The translations under genes were made by a program, and so were the position numbers. From the NCBI GenBank assembly GCA_963741615.1, contig CAVUIU010000025.1, positions 124,001 through 188,000 on the forward strand: 64,000 bases of DNA, in the 5' to 3' direction. This DNA is from UBA9676 sp963741615. GTDB lineage: Bacteria > Actinomycetota > Actinomycetes > Streptosporangiales > Streptosporangiaceae. How positions within the stretch are numbered: position 1 is the stretch's first letter; the number at the start of each line of letters is the position of its first letter. Shown piece after piece: positions 35,392 through 45,695 of this stretch. The notes beneath the pieces were generated by a model. That model worked only from the letters and a program-made list of their open reading frames with translations, did not search any database and was not told the origin of the DNA.

Positions 35392-35830
35392 GCAGAACTG
35401 GCGCGACGGCGCCTCCGGGGACGGCGGCCTGGACGAGGACACCGGCCTGGATGACGGCGCGGTGGTGATCGAGAGCACCACGCTGGACGAGAGCACCACG
35501 CTGGACGACAGCGCCCCGGTGGGCGGGAGCGCCCCGGTGGGGAACGGCGGCGGCCTGGACCGGCCGGCGCTGCTGGAGGCCGGGGAGCTCGACAACTTCG
35601 TCGCCCGCTGGCAGGAGATCCAGGCCGGGTTCGTGGACGAGCCGAGACAGGCAGTCGAGTACGCCGATGCCCTCGTCGCCGACCTGATGCAACGGCTGGC
35701 CCAGACCTTCGCCAGCCAGCGTGAGCAGCTTGAGTCGGGCTGGGATACGGGAGCGGGTGTGTTAACCGAGGACCTCCGGCAGGGGCTGCGGCGCTACCGC
35801 TCGTTGTTCGAGCGCCTGCTGGCCGCCTGA
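35378..35830 (+). CDS. soluble paralogue of the upstream helical domain
   Basis: A 150-residue protein. The first 55 residues are an acidic, repeated STTLDESTTLDDSAPVGGSA-type linker. The rest (LDNFVARWQEIQAGFVDEPR QAVEYADALVADLMQRL, then LTEDLRQGLRRYRSLFERLL) aligns with the domain of the preceding membrane protein: FVDxPxxAxxxADxL and TEDLRxxLxRYRSLFExLL are shared. It lacks the membrane anchor. The overlapping arrangement suggests that both are made together and may interact. The role is unknown. Confidence 0.82.
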   Translation: MTQSEQNWRDGASGDGGLDEDTGLDDGAVVIESTTLDESTTLDDSAPVGGSAPVGNGGGLDRPALLEAGELDNFVARWQEIQAGFVDEPRQAVEYADALVADLMQRLAQTFASQREQLESGWDTGAGVLTEDLRQGLRRYRSLFERLLAA

Positions 35831-35847
35831 CCCGTCACGTCGCGCCG

Positions 35848-38718
35848 TCACCGGATGGTCGCACACCATGCCCCGATCTCGGCCCGGCGCGCGGCGCCCA
35901 GCTTCACCAGAATGTGCGTGACGTGCGCCGAAATCGTCTTCGGTGCCAGCACCAACTGGTCCGCGATCTGCCTGTTGGTCAGGCCCGCCGCCACGAGCTT
36001 GGCCACCTGGAATTCGCGTTCGCTCAGCGGATGCCAGGGGTCCTGCGGCCGCCGGTGGTCGAACAAGGCGATGAGCCGGTCGGCGGCGTCGGCCAGCGCC
36101 GTGGCGCCGGCCGACGCCGCGATGGCACGGGCCTCACCGGCAAGCCTGGCCGCCTCGCCACGGCGCCGGGCCCTGGCCGCCGCCGCCGCGAGGTCCAGCC
36201 TGGCCCAGGCGGCTTCCCAGAACCGGTCCCGGGCCTGCCACGCCTCGGTCGCCGACTCCAGGGCCTGGTGCGCTGCCGGCACGTCGCCGCGGGCGAGGAG
36301 GACGAGGCCCCGGCCGTGGCCGATCACCGGCAGCGTGCCGGGGATGGCCCGGGCGGTGAGCACCGCGCCGACCCGGTCCGACCATGCCTGCGCTGCGTCC
36401 ACGTCGCCACCCGCCAGGTGCGCCCGCACGCCGGTGAGCAAGTACGGGAACAGGTAGGCGGCGTCGGTGACGCCGGCCGAGGCCTGGTAGCCGCGCTCGC
36501 AGAGCGTGAGCGTGGTCTCGTAGTCACCCTGGCACCGTGCGGCCTCGGCCAGGCCCCACAGCGGCGGTGACAGCCGCTGCAGCTCGGCCATCTGCTCTCC
36601 CTGGGCGGACGCTTCCCGCAGCAGGCTGGCGGCTGCCTCCCACTCGCCGCGCCCCATCGCCAGGTAGCCCAGCACGTACTGCGCGGTGATGCGGGTGGTG
36701 ATGCCGCCGCGTCCGTCGGCGAGCGCGTGCTGCGCGGTCCGCGTGGCGGCTTCCCATTGGCCGGTAGCCCACTGGACGTGCGCGAGGTGCGCTGCCATGT
36801 AGTGCCGGTGATTCCAGAGCTCGACCTTCTCCGCGTAACCGATGCCCTCGGTGAGCCAGCGTTCCGCGCGGTCGTACTCCACCAGCACCGACCCCGACGA
36901 TCCGATCATCCGGTACCCGCGCGCGGCCTCCGCCTCCTGGTCGGCGCCGCGGGCGCGCGTTACCGCGTCTTCGAGCAGCCGCCAGCCTTCGTCCATCCGG
37001 CCGGCGAAGACCAGCACCGAGCCGAGGGTGATGGCGGCGTTGAGGGCGGTCTCGCCGTCGCCGGTCCGCTGGCTTTCGGCGCGGCTGCGCTCGCCGTAGT
37101 CGATGGCTTCGTCCAGGCGCCGGTCCAGCATGTAGGCGGCGGCCATGGCCGAACGCAGCCTGGCCCGCTCACGATCCGCGTCGGCCACCCCGTCCAGGCT
37201 GTCCAGCGCGGCCTGCAGCATGCCCTCGCGGGCCGGGAGACCGGCGCCGAGCAGGTGCGCGACCGCGGCCATGCGTGGCACCAGGGCCGCGGCCTCACGC
37301 ACGCCACCGGTGCTGGTGACCAGGTCGTGGGCCCTCTGGTAGGCCTGTGCCGCGGCCTCGTTGTCGTCGGCGGCAGCCGCTTCGTCGCCGAGCGCGGCCA
37401 ACAGTGCGGCCCGGTCGAGCACCGGAAGCCCGGCGGGCAGGTTGCGCTCGGCCCGGCGGTAGAGCTCGAGCGCCTCCGTGTGGGCCGAGATCGAGGCGGC
37501 CTCACGCGCGGCGGCGACCGCGTACGCGTAGGCGGGCCCGGGACGCCCGGCCAGCTCGAAGTGCGCCGAGGTGAACGCACCGCGGTAGCCACGTTCCACG
37601 GCTGTCCGTGCCACCCGCTCGTGCAGGCGGCGCCGCAGGGGCAGGTCCGTGTCTGCGTAGAGGGCATCGCGGATCAGCGCGTGCCGGAAGTCGAAGCTGA
37701 CAGCGCCGGCACCGGGGAGGACGAAGTATGCGTCCTGCAGCTCGCGCAGGGCGCCAGCCACCTCGTCAGGTCCGGCGTCGGTGACCGCGGTGAGCAGGTC
37801 GAAATCGAAGGACCGCCCGACGACAGCGGCCGCTGATGCTACCTCGCGCGTCCGTGTGGCCAGGTGCTGTGCACGGCTCAGCACCGCGTCGCCCAGTGTG
37901 TCCGGCACCGCGGCTGCCTGCACCGCCGCCCCGGACTGTGGCGTCAGGGCATCGTCATCGATGGCTGCGAGCAGTTCCTCGACGTGCAGCGGGATGCCGT
38001 CACTGCGCTCGTGGATCGCCGCCACCACCTGGGCCGGAGCTGGCCGGCCGAGCATCGAGCTGGCCACGGTCGCGGTCTGGTCCAGCTCCAGCCGCGGCAG
38101 CCGGATCTCCTCGGCGAGCCGCTGGCCCAGCAGGCGGGCACGCAGGTCGCGCATGGGCAGCGCGGGGTAGAGCTCATCGCTTCGGTACGCGCCAGCGACC
38201 AGGATCTGCCTCGTCGCGATCCGGCCGGCCAGATGGCCCAGCACATCAAGGCTCAGCTCGTCGGCCCAGTGCAGATCTTCGAGGACGAACAGCACCGGCG
38301 TGCCAGGATCCGCGGTCACGAGCAGGTCGGCCAGGTCCTGCACCAGCAGGCGGCGCCGGTGGTGTGCATCACCGGCGCCGGCGGAGATCGGGCGCACCCG
38401 CGACGTCAGGCTCCGCCCGAGGGCGCTCAGGGCCGGCTCGGGCGCGGGCATCAGGCCGCTGGCCAGGTCCAGCAGCAGTCCCGCGGACGACTGCACATCG
38501 CCGGGGAACGCGGCGGCGCGGGCCACGGCGAAGCCGCTGGCTTGAGCCTGCCGGGCGATCACGCCGAGCAGGCGGGTCTTGCCGATGCCGGCTTCGCCCG
38601 CGACAAATAGCAACTGGCCTGCACCCGCCGTGGCATCGGCGAGCCGTCGCCCGATGAGGGTCAGGAAGGCGTCCCGGCCGACCAGGACCGGTGACTGGAT
38701 CACTCCCTGAGCCCGCAC
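35848..38718 (-). CDS. large ATPase-LuxR transcriptional regulator (LAL type)
   Basis: A 956-residue regulator. An N-terminal AAA/NB-type ATPase carries Walker A FVAGEAGIGKTRLL (about 39-51) and Walker B-like VLFVLEDLHWADELS. A long TPR-like helical region (about 400-870) follows. The LuxR DNA-binding domain is at the end (LSEREFQVAKLVAAGLTNRQ then IADQLVLAPKTISAHVTHIL). GTG start, with GAGGGGG upstream. Divergent from the DUF4242 gene, which it may control. LAL proteins typically activate secondary metabolism or catabolic genes; the signal here is unknown. Confidence 0.93.
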   Translation of the reverse strand: MRAQGVIQSPVLVGRDAFLTLIGRRLADATAGAGQLLFVAGEAGIGKTRLLGVIARQAQASGFAVARAAAFPGDVQSSAGLLLDLASGLMPAPEPALSALGRSLTSRVRPISAGAGDAHHRRRLLVQDLADLLVTADPGTPVLFVLEDLHWADELSLDVLGHLAGRIATRQILVAGAYRSDELYPALPMRDLRARLLGQRLAEEIRLPRLELDQTATVASSMLGRPAPAQVVAAIHERSDGIPLHVEELLAAIDDDALTPQSGAAVQAAAVPDTLGDAVLSRAQHLATRTREVASAAAVVGRSFDFDLLTAVTDAGPDEVAGALRELQDAYFVLPGAGAVSFDFRHALIRDALYADTDLPLRRRLHERVARTAVERGYRGAFTSAHFELAGRPGPAYAYAVAAAREAASISAHTEALELYRRAERNLPAGLPVLDRAALLAALGDEAAAADDNEAAAQAYQRAHDLVTSTGGVREAAALVPRMAAVAHLLGAGLPAREGMLQAALDSLDGVADADRERARLRSAMAAAYMLDRRLDEAIDYGERSRAESQRTGDGETALNAAITLGSVLVFAGRMDEGWRLLEDAVTRARGADQEAEAARGYRMIGSSGSVLVEYDRAERWLTEGIGYAEKVELWNHRHYMAAHLAHVQWATGQWEAATRTAQHALADGRGGITTRITAQYVLGYLAMGRGEWEAAASLLREASAQGEQMAELQRLSPPLWGLAEAARCQGDYETTLTLCERGYQASAGVTDAAYLFPYLLTGVRAHLAGGDVDAAQAWSDRVGAVLTARAIPGTLPVIGHGRGLVLLARGDVPAAHQALESATEAWQARDRFWEAAWARLDLAAAAARARRRGEAARLAGEARAIAASAGATALADAADRLIALFDHRRPQDPWHPLSEREFQVAKLVAAGLTNRQIADQLVLAPKTISAHVTHILVKLGAARRAEIGAWCATIR

Positions 38719-38839
38719 CGCGCACCCCCTCGGAAGTAAGTATCCGGCAACCGCTGATTAGGGCACCCGACCGATGTGCCGCAGGCGGATGCGCTGCGAG
38801 GCTGAGGCCATCCCAACCGGTGATCATGAGGAGTGTGAC

Positions 38840-39091
38840 ATGGCGAAATTCATGGATGTGCACAACGGATTCGTCGGCGTGACCGAGCAGCAACTGCGCG
38901 AGGCGCACGAGCGCGACCTGGCGGTCGAGGAGGCCGAGGGCGTGCACTTCGAACGCGCGTGGCTGGATCCGGAGTCGGGCAAGGTGTTCTGCCTGTCGTC
39001 CGGGCCGTCGAAGGAGGCGGTCCTCCGGGTGCACGACAAGGCGGGGCACCCCACGGATGAGATCTACGAACTGCCGGTCGAGGTCGACTGA
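38840..39091 (+). CDS. DUF4242 / SCO4226-type nickel-binding protein
   Basis: An 83-residue small ferredoxin-fold protein. MAKFMDVHNGFVGVTEQQLR and VHFERAWLDPESGKVFCLSS GPSKEAVLRVH match the family in which S. coelicolor SCO4226 binds nickel. The ATG at 38840 follows GAGGAG. It is divergent from a LuxR regulator. The metal in this protein is not known. Confidence 0.9.
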   Translation: MAKFMDVHNGFVGVTEQQLREAHERDLAVEEAEGVHFERAWLDPESGKVFCLSSGPSKEAVLRVHDKAGHPTDEIYELPVEVD

Positions 39092-39127
39092 CACGCCGGC
39101 CCCGCGCCCTGGCCAGATTCATCACGA

Positions 39128-40372
39128 TCAGGACAGCTTGCTCGCCGCCAGGGCTGGCGGCACCGGCCGATCCCGCCACCGGGTCTCGGGGGCGAGGAGG
39201 CCGAGAACGGCCGCCAGCCCGAGCACGCCGGCGGCGGCCCCGAAGGCCGCGCCGTACGAGGCCGCGTCCACCAGATAACCGGCCGTCACGGGCCCGGTGA
39301 CGGCGCCTATGTCACCGGCCATCTGATACGAGGCGACAACGGTCCCGCCCTGGCCGCCAAGGATGTCGCCAATCATCGCGGCAGGCCCGACGTCGAGCAG
39401 ACCCGATCCCAGGCCGAAGACGGCCAGCGCAGCGAGATAACCGCCGAGCCCGGGAACGAGCGCGAGCATCACCATGCCACCCGCCGACACGAGGCAGCCA
39501 CCGACGATAACCGGCCGCCGGCCGAGCCGGTCGGCGAGCCGGCCGGCGGGAAGGAGGGTCGCGGCGTTCAGCACGGCGACCACCCCGAACCCGATGCCCG
39601 TCCAGACGGCCGACCTCTGCAAGACGTCCCGGACGAACAGCGGCACGATGGCGCTGCGGACCCCGATGGCCGCGAAGCCGTCCGCGAGGTTCGCGGCAGC
39701 CGCGGCCCGGTACGCCCGGTCCCTCAGCGCGCGGGCGATCTCGGCAAACGCCCGCGTCCGCTGCGGGTGAGCCCGGGCACGCCGCCGGGACCCATCTCGC
39801 AGCACGGCCCCGGCGATGACCGCCGGGACGATGAGCATTGCGCCGTAGATGATGAACGGCGCTCGCATCGACCAGGCGGCGATGAGCCCGCCCAGCGCCG
39901 GGCCGCTGATCCCGCCGACAAGGAAACCGCCGGCGAACAGGCCGCTGGCGCGGCCCCGCTGCTCGCTGGGCACGCTGACAAGCAGCAGGGTCTGGGCGCT
40001 GACACCGAACATCGCCGAGCCGAGCCCACCGACGCCGCGCAAGATGATGAGCTCCGCGAACGTGCCAGAAAACCCCGCCAAGATGCTGCTCACCGCGACG
40101 ATCGCGATGCCGGCCGCCATCACCACCGGCTCGCCGAGCCGGTCGGCCAGACGGCCCGCGGGCAGCGCCCCCACGATCCGCATCAGGGCGAACGCGCTGA
40201 CCACCCCCGCGGCCGCGGCGGTGCTGACCCCGAAGTGACGGGCGAACGCGGGGATGTCGGGGGCGACGATCCCGAACCCGAGCGCGACGGTGAAGGAGAC
40301 GGCGGTGAGGATTGCCACCTCGCGCGGCAGGCCGCGGAAGGGCCCGCGGTGAGAGCGAGGCACGAACGGCAT
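39128..40372 (-). CDS. MFS transporter, drug-efflux type
   Basis: A 414-residue major facilitator with about 12 hydrophobic segments. The loop 2-3 motif is GALPAGRLADRLGEPVVMAA, repeated in the second half as LLPAGRLADRLGRRPVIVGG, and GFLVGGISGPALGGLIAAWS resembles motif C of antiporters, suggesting proton-coupled efflux. The substrate is unknown. It lies divergent from, and 70 bp away from, a LuxR-type regulator that may control it. Confidence 0.92.
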   Translation of the reverse strand: MPFVPRSHRGPFRGLPREVAILTAVSFTVALGFGIVAPDIPAFARHFGVSTAAAAGVVSAFALMRIVGALPAGRLADRLGEPVVMAAGIAIVAVSSILAGFSGTFAELIILRGVGGLGSAMFGVSAQTLLLVSVPSEQRGRASGLFAGGFLVGGISGPALGGLIAAWSMRAPFIIYGAMLIVPAVIAGAVLRDGSRRRARAHPQRTRAFAEIARALRDRAYRAAAAANLADGFAAIGVRSAIVPLFVRDVLQRSAVWTGIGFGVVAVLNAATLLPAGRLADRLGRRPVIVGGCLVSAGGMVMLALVPGLGGYLAALAVFGLGSGLLDVGPAAMIGDILGGQGGTVVASYQMAGDIGAVTGPVTAGYLVDAASYGAAFGAAAGVLGLAAVLGLLAPETRWRDRPVPPALAASKLS

Positions 40373-40443
40373 TCTGCCAGCCGGGCCCGCGGGCGATACC
40401 GCCGCGTTGATGGGGTTATTGACCGGGGTGTAGGTTCAGGAGC

Positions 40444-42717
40444 GTGACGCCGGAGGTCATCGACTCACCGGCTGTGAGCTCCGGCGGTAGTCAAGGGACC
40501 GCGCCGGGGCTCGCCTTTGAACTGTCGCCGTCCAAATTCAGCCCCCCTGCGGCACGTCGCGGGATGGTGGCCAGGACGGCGCTGGTCGAGCGGTTGCTGG
40601 CCACCCACGCGCCGTTCATCACCGTGGTAGCCCCGCCGGGCTATGGCAAGACGACGTTGCTGGCGCAGTGGGCCGAGCGGATCGGGCCGCGCGTGGCGTG
40701 GGTCTCCTGCGACGATGCCGACAACGACCCGGTGGTGCTGCTCAGCGCGCTCGCGGCCGCGCTGGACCGGGTCGAACCTGTTGACCAGACGGTCTACTGG
40801 GCACTGGCCTCCTCGGGCGCGGGCATCACGGTGGTGCCCAGGTTCGTGTCCGCGATCGCCTCGGTGCGCCCGCCCGTCACCCTGGTCCTCGACCATACCG
40901 AGGCGGTGACGAACAAGCAGTGCCTGGACACGATCGCCGAGTTCGCCCTGCGCCTGCCGGCGGGATGGCGCCTCGCGCTGGCTTCGCGTACCGGTGTCCC
41001 GCTGCCCACGGCCCGGCTGCGTGCCCACGGCGGGATCACCGAGGTCACCGCCGAAGATCTTGCGATGAGCCCGCGTGAGGCATCCTCGCTGCTGGCGGGC
41101 GCGGGTGTCGACCCTGGTGAAGCGGGCATCCACGAGCTCCTGCAGCGGACCGAGGGATGGCCCGCCGGGCTGTACCTCGCGGCGCTGGCCATGAAAGCCG
41201 GCACCCGGCACAGCGAGGTCGGTTCCGCCTTCACCGGCGACGACCGCTTCATGGGCGATTACCTGCGCGCTGAGCTCCTCGCCCATGTGTCACCCGCGCA
41301 AGCCTGTTTCCTCACCCGGACTTCGGTGCTTGACCAGATGTGCGGACCGCTCTGCGACACGATCCTGGGCCAGCAGGGATCGGGGCATGTGCTCGAGTCG
41401 ATGGAGGCCAGGAATCTGCTGGTGGTCCCGCTCGACCGCCGCCGCGAGTGGTACCGCTACCACCGCCTGCTCCGGGAACTGCTGCAGGCCGAACTCCTGC
41501 GACGAGAGCCCGACCTGGTTCAGGATCTCCACTTCCGGGCCGCGGCATGGTATGAGGCGAACGCGATGCCGGAGGCAGCGATCGAGCACGCGCACGCCGC
41601 CGGGGACTACGACCGGGTGGCGCGCCTGGTCCTGGAACTCCAGCAGCCTGTCTGGGCCAGCGGGCGCGTCGAGACCGTCCTGCGCTGGATGGAGTGGCTC
41701 CGGGATGTCACGGCAGCCGAGCACTTCGGGGCGATCGCCGTCCACGGCTCTCTCATCTTCGGGCTCCTCGGCCAGCCGAGCGAGGCCGAGCGCTGGGCGG
41801 CGGCCGTGGAGCGTGCTTCCCCGTCGGGGATCCTCCCCGACGGGAGCACGATGGAGGGCACGCTCGCGTACCTGCGCGCGATCTTGTGCCGTCATGGCAT
41901 CGACCAAATGCGGCGCGACGCGCGGATAGCCCGGGACGGGCTGAGCCCGGGGAGCCCGTACCGGGTGACGATGCTGTACACCGAGGGCGTCTCCTACCTC
42001 CTGCAGGGAGACCCCGCCCAGGCCGGCCCCATCCTGGCCCGCGCGTTCGACGACGCCACCCGGGCCGGTGCCCAGCCCCTCGCCGCCCTCATCCTCGCCG
42101 AACGATGCAACGTGGCAGCCGAATGCGATAACTGGGCCGAAGCCGCGGCGCTCGCGCGGGACGCGGTCACGATCGTGCGGGCGGGGCGCCTCGACGGCTA
42201 CTGGACCAGTGCCCCGGTCTACGCGTGGGCAACCCGGGCCGCGTTGCACGAGGGGAACATCGCCCGGGCACGGCAGTACCTGGGCCGTGCCGCCCTGCTG
42301 CGGCCGCTGCTGACGTATGCCTTGCCAGTGGTATCGGTCCAGGCACTGATCGAACTGGCACGCTCCTATCTCGCGCTGGCCGACCAGGCTGGCGCCGCCG
42401 CGGTCCTCAGGCAGGCCCACGACATCCTCCAGCAACGGCCCGACCTCGGCGTCCTTCCCGGGCAGGCCGACGGGCTGCAATCCCAGCTCGCCAAGATCAC
42501 AGCCAGCGGCGCCGGCGCGTCCTCGCTGACCGCCGCCGAGCTGAGGCTGCTTCCGCTGCTGGCTACGCACCTTTCCTTCCGGGAGATCGGCGAGCGGCTT
42601 TACGTCTCGGCCAACACGGTCAAGACCCAGGCCTACTCCGCCTACCGGAAGCTCGGGGTCTCGACACGCAGCGAAGCGGTCGCGCGCGCACACGAACTCG
42701 GTCTGGACGCCCGCTGA
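40444..42717 (+). CDS. MalT-like LuxR ATPase regulator
   Basis: A 757-residue regulator from GTG 40444. Walker A is TVVAPPGYGKTTLL (about 60-73), followed by WVSCDDADNDPVVLLSALAA, a MalT-type NTPase hallmark, and QRTEGWPAGLYLAALAM. A TPR-like middle and a C-terminal LuxR helix-turn-helix (LTAAELRLLPLLATHLSFRE then IGERLYVSANTVKTQAYSAY) complete it. Divergent from the MFS transporter, it is a plausible activator of it. The inducer is unknown. Confidence 0.93.
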   Translation: MTPEVIDSPAVSSGGSQGTAPGLAFELSPSKFSPPAARRGMVARTALVERLLATHAPFITVVAPPGYGKTTLLAQWAERIGPRVAWVSCDDADNDPVVLLSALAAALDRVEPVDQTVYWALASSGAGITVVPRFVSAIASVRPPVTLVLDHTEAVTNKQCLDTIAEFALRLPAGWRLALASRTGVPLPTARLRAHGGITEVTAEDLAMSPREASSLLAGAGVDPGEAGIHELLQRTEGWPAGLYLAALAMKAGTRHSEVGSAFTGDDRFMGDYLRAELLAHVSPAQACFLTRTSVLDQMCGPLCDTILGQQGSGHVLESMEARNLLVVPLDRRREWYRYHRLLRELLQAELLRREPDLVQDLHFRAAAWYEANAMPEAAIEHAHAAGDYDRVARLVLELQQPVWASGRVETVLRWMEWLRDVTAAEHFGAIAVHGSLIFGLLGQPSEAERWAAAVERASPSGILPDGSTMEGTLAYLRAILCRHGIDQMRRDARIARDGLSPGSPYRVTMLYTEGVSYLLQGDPAQAGPILARAFDDATRAGAQPLAALILAERCNVAAECDNWAEAAALARDAVTIVRAGRLDGYWTSAPVYAWATRAALHEGNIARARQYLGRAALLRPLLTYALPVVSVQALIELARSYLALADQAGAAAVLRQAHDILQQRPDLGVLPGQADGLQSQLAKITASGAGASSLTAAELRLLPLLATHLSFREIGERLYVSANTVKTQAYSAYRKLGVSTRSEAVARAHELGLDAR

Positions 42718-42938
42718 GGGACCGCTCAGCCGGCTGCACGGTATCTGTGCGGCCCGGAATCCGGACATTCATACCAATCGCATGATGCGCCGCCGGACGG
42801 CAGGGCGTTTCCTGGGTTGTGCGGGCCAGGCCACGGTCAGCCGCCGCCGGATCGTGACCCCTGCCCCGCCCGGCCCCAGCACGTGCCCTCGACGACGAGA
42901 GCGACCACGACGTGCTGGCGGGGAAGGAGCAAGGGTTC

Positions 42939-45629
42939 GTGATGGCCAGTCACGGGGACAGGCCGACGGCCGCCGATGGCCGGCTGGCGGTCGCCGGAGA
43001 TCCGATCCTGGCGGCTAAGATCACACCGCCGGGCGTGCCGGACTGGGCCGTGCAGCGCCCGCGGATCACCAAGCTGATCGCCGAGGGCACGCGGTGGTGC
43101 CCGCTGACCGTTGTCACCGGTCCCCCTGGCGCGGGCAAGACGATGGCCCTGGCGTTGTGGGCGGCGGCAGACGCCGGGACGGTTGCCTGGCTATCCCTGG
43201 ACGAGTACGACAACCGGCCGAGGGTCTTCTGGTCCTACGTCGTCGCGGCACTGCACCGGGCCGGCGTCGAGATTCCGCTGGCCTGGCCGGCCGGCCCGCG
43301 GGATCAGCAGGTGGATCACGTCTTCCTGCTGCAGCTGGCGTCGGCACTGGCTGCCCTGGAGCGGCCGGTGCGGCTGGTGCTCGACGACCTCCATGTGCTG
43401 ACCGAGCCCGGGCTTGCGGACGGGCTTGATTTCGTGCTGCGGAACGTGGGACCCGGCCTTCGCCTAGTGGTCACCTCGCGGATGGATCCGCTGCTGCCGC
43501 TGCACCGTTACCGGCTGGCGGGCGAGCTGACCGAGATCAGAGCCGCTGACCTCGCATTCAGTACCGCCGAGGCCGGCCTGCTCCTGGCCCAGCACGGCAG
43601 CACGCTGCCGGCAGGCCTGCTCGAGTGCCTGACCCGCCGGACGGAGGGGTGGGCGGCCGGCATCCGCCTCGCCGCGATCTCGATAGGCACCCACCCCGAC
43701 CCCGGGCGGTTCGTGCGGGAGCTGATTGCCGAGGACAGCACCGTGACCGGCTACCTGGTGGAGGAGGTTCTCGACACCCAGCCTCCCGAGGTCCGGGACA
43801 TGCTGCTGAGCACCAGCATTCTGGAGCGTGTCAGCACCGAAGCCGCGAGCGCGCTGGCCGGCACCGAGCAGGCTGCGGGCACCCTGCCGGCGATGGCGGA
43901 AGCGAACGCGTTCGTCCAGGTGCTCGGGGACGGGTGGTACCGCTACCACACGCTGTTCGCGGAGGTGCTGCGTCTCAAGCTGAGACGGGAGCACCCAGGC
44001 AGGATCCCTGCCCTGCACCGGCGAGCTGCCCGCTGGCACGAGCGGAACGGTCTGCTCACCGAAGCTGTGCGGCACGCCGCGCAGGCCGGCGACTGGCAGC
44101 TGGCCGCCGACATGGTGATCGGCGGGCTGGCGATCGGCGAGATCATCGAGCCGCGCGGCAGCCGATCCCTGGCCGACGGGTTCCGGGGGATGCCGGGCGA
44201 CGGGGCCTGGGCCGGGCCCCAGCCGCATCTGGTCCGCGCTGCGGTCGCGTTGTGCGATGGCCGGACTGAATCTGCCGCCGCCGCGCTGGCTGCCGCCGAC
44301 GGCATCCTCGATCTTCTTCCCGCCGATCAGGAGGCCCCGGGCCAGCTGGCCGCCGAGACGATCCGCTTCGCGGCCGCCCGTCGCACGGGCAACCTCACGG
44401 CTGCCGCCGCGGCCGCTGCGCGGGCGGAGGCGCTGGCGGGCAGTGTCCCGGCAGAGATAGCCGCCCGACATCCCGACATCCGGGCACGTGTGCTGGGCGG
44501 CCGCGGCGTGGTCGAGCTCTGGTCGGGCCATCTCGCCGATGCGGTCGGTGTCCTCGATTCGGCAGTGGCCGCTGCGGCTCATCCGGGCGGCGAGCATGAA
44601 CGAGCAAGCTGGCTGGGGCATCTCGCGCTGGCCGAGGCCGTATCCGGCCGGCTGTCCCGGGCCGCCAGGCTCGCCCGCCTGGCGGCAATGCCCGCCACGG
44701 CCGACGGGGCCCTGCCGTCCGCCCAGGAGCCGAGCTCGGCGGCGCTCGCCGCACTGGCTTGGGCCCAGCTGGAACGGAACGAACTGCGTGCGGCCGGTGG
44801 CTCGCTCAAGCAGCTTGACGCTGCGCTCGGCATCTGCCCGGACAAGCTGATCGGTGCGCTGGCGTGTCTGGTAGCGGCACGTGCTGGCCTGGCCGAAGGG
44901 CGCGCCGCCGTGGCCAGGCAGATGGCAGCCAGGGCGCGGCACGGCTGGTCGGTCCCGCCGTGGCTTGAGCGCAGACTGGCCCTGGTCGAGGCACAGGCGT
45001 GCGCGGCGGCCGGAGACATCCCGGCGGCCTTCACCGCCGCCGAGCGGGCTGGCCCGGACCCCTCCCCGGAGGCGGCAGTGGTCTTCGCCCGGGTGTGGGC
45101 ACGTGCCGGAGACCGCCACCAGGCAGCACGGGCGCTGGCACCGGTGCTGGCAGCGTCGGCAGAAGCGCCGTACCAGGCACGCCTGCAGGCTTGGCTTGTC
45201 GATGCCCAGCTCAGCTATGAGGGCGGCGACCAGGTCCGGGGGCGCCGATCACTGGAGTCCGCGCTGAAGCTCGGCGAACGGGAACAGCTTCGGCTGCCGT
45301 TCGCCATGGAACGGGCCTGGCTCAGGCCGGCGCTGGGGCGTGACCCTGGACTGGCTCACGCCCACCGGCGGTTGCTGGGGGCCGGCCTGGCCCCGGCCAG
45401 CCAGGGCACCGCGGCCCCCCAGGCGCCCATGATGGTCCAGCAGCTGAGCGAGCGTGAGCGCGAGGTGCTCCGCCGTGTGTCCGGGATGCTCAGCACCGCC
45501 GAGGTCGCCAGCGAGCTGTACATCTCGGTCAACACCGTCAAGACGCACCTCAAGAGCATCTACCGGAAGCTGGAGGCCACGCATCGCGGCGAGGCGGTCC
45601 GCCGCGCGCGGCAACTCGAGCTGATCTGA
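42939..45629 (+). CDS. MalT-like LuxR ATPase regulator, second copy
   Basis: About 896 residues if started at GTG 42939, placed 9 nt after GGAAGGAG; ATG 42942 or GTG 42912 are alternatives. Walker A is VVTGPPGAGKTMAL, followed by WLSLDEYDNRPRVFWSYVVA AL. RRTEGWAAGIRLAAIS and the C-terminal HTH (LSEREREVLRRVSGMLSTAE then VASELYISVNTVKTHLKSIY) are clear. It shares architecture with the upstream regulator in the same orientation but only moderate sequence, so duplication would be old. The target is not evident. Confidence 0.92.
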   Translation: MMASHGDRPTAADGRLAVAGDPILAAKITPPGVPDWAVQRPRITKLIAEGTRWCPLTVVTGPPGAGKTMALALWAAADAGTVAWLSLDEYDNRPRVFWSYVVAALHRAGVEIPLAWPAGPRDQQVDHVFLLQLASALAALERPVRLVLDDLHVLTEPGLADGLDFVLRNVGPGLRLVVTSRMDPLLPLHRYRLAGELTEIRAADLAFSTAEAGLLLAQHGSTLPAGLLECLTRRTEGWAAGIRLAAISIGTHPDPGRFVRELIAEDSTVTGYLVEEVLDTQPPEVRDMLLSTSILERVSTEAASALAGTEQAAGTLPAMAEANAFVQVLGDGWYRYHTLFAEVLRLKLRREHPGRIPALHRRAARWHERNGLLTEAVRHAAQAGDWQLAADMVIGGLAIGEIIEPRGSRSLADGFRGMPGDGAWAGPQPHLVRAAVALCDGRTESAAAALAAADGILDLLPADQEAPGQLAAETIRFAAARRTGNLTAAAAAAARAEALAGSVPAEIAARHPDIRARVLGGRGVVELWSGHLADAVGVLDSAVAAAAHPGGEHERASWLGHLALAEAVSGRLSRAARLARLAAMPATADGALPSAQEPSSAALAALAWAQLERNELRAAGGSLKQLDAALGICPDKLIGALACLVAARAGLAEGRAAVARQMAARARHGWSVPPWLERRLALVEAQACAAAGDIPAAFTAAERAGPDPSPEAAVVFARVWARAGDRHQAARALAPVLAASAEAPYQARLQAWLVDAQLSYEGGDQVRGRRSLESALKLGEREQLRLPFAMERAWLRPALGRDPGLAHAHRRLLGAGLAPASQGTAAPQAPMMVQQLSEREREVLRRVSGMLSTAEVASELYISVNTVKTHLKSIYRKLEATHRGEAVRRARQLELI

Positions 45630-45695
45630 TCTCGTTTTGCGAGCAAATCCGTATCATCCTCGGCCGACCGGCGCGCGATGTGCCAGGGATGGCGC

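Noticed and set aside
40444..45629. Biosynthetic gene cluster suggested by several LAL regulators
   Set aside because: No synthase, tailoring or carrier genes accompany the regulators; only one MFS transporter is adjacent.
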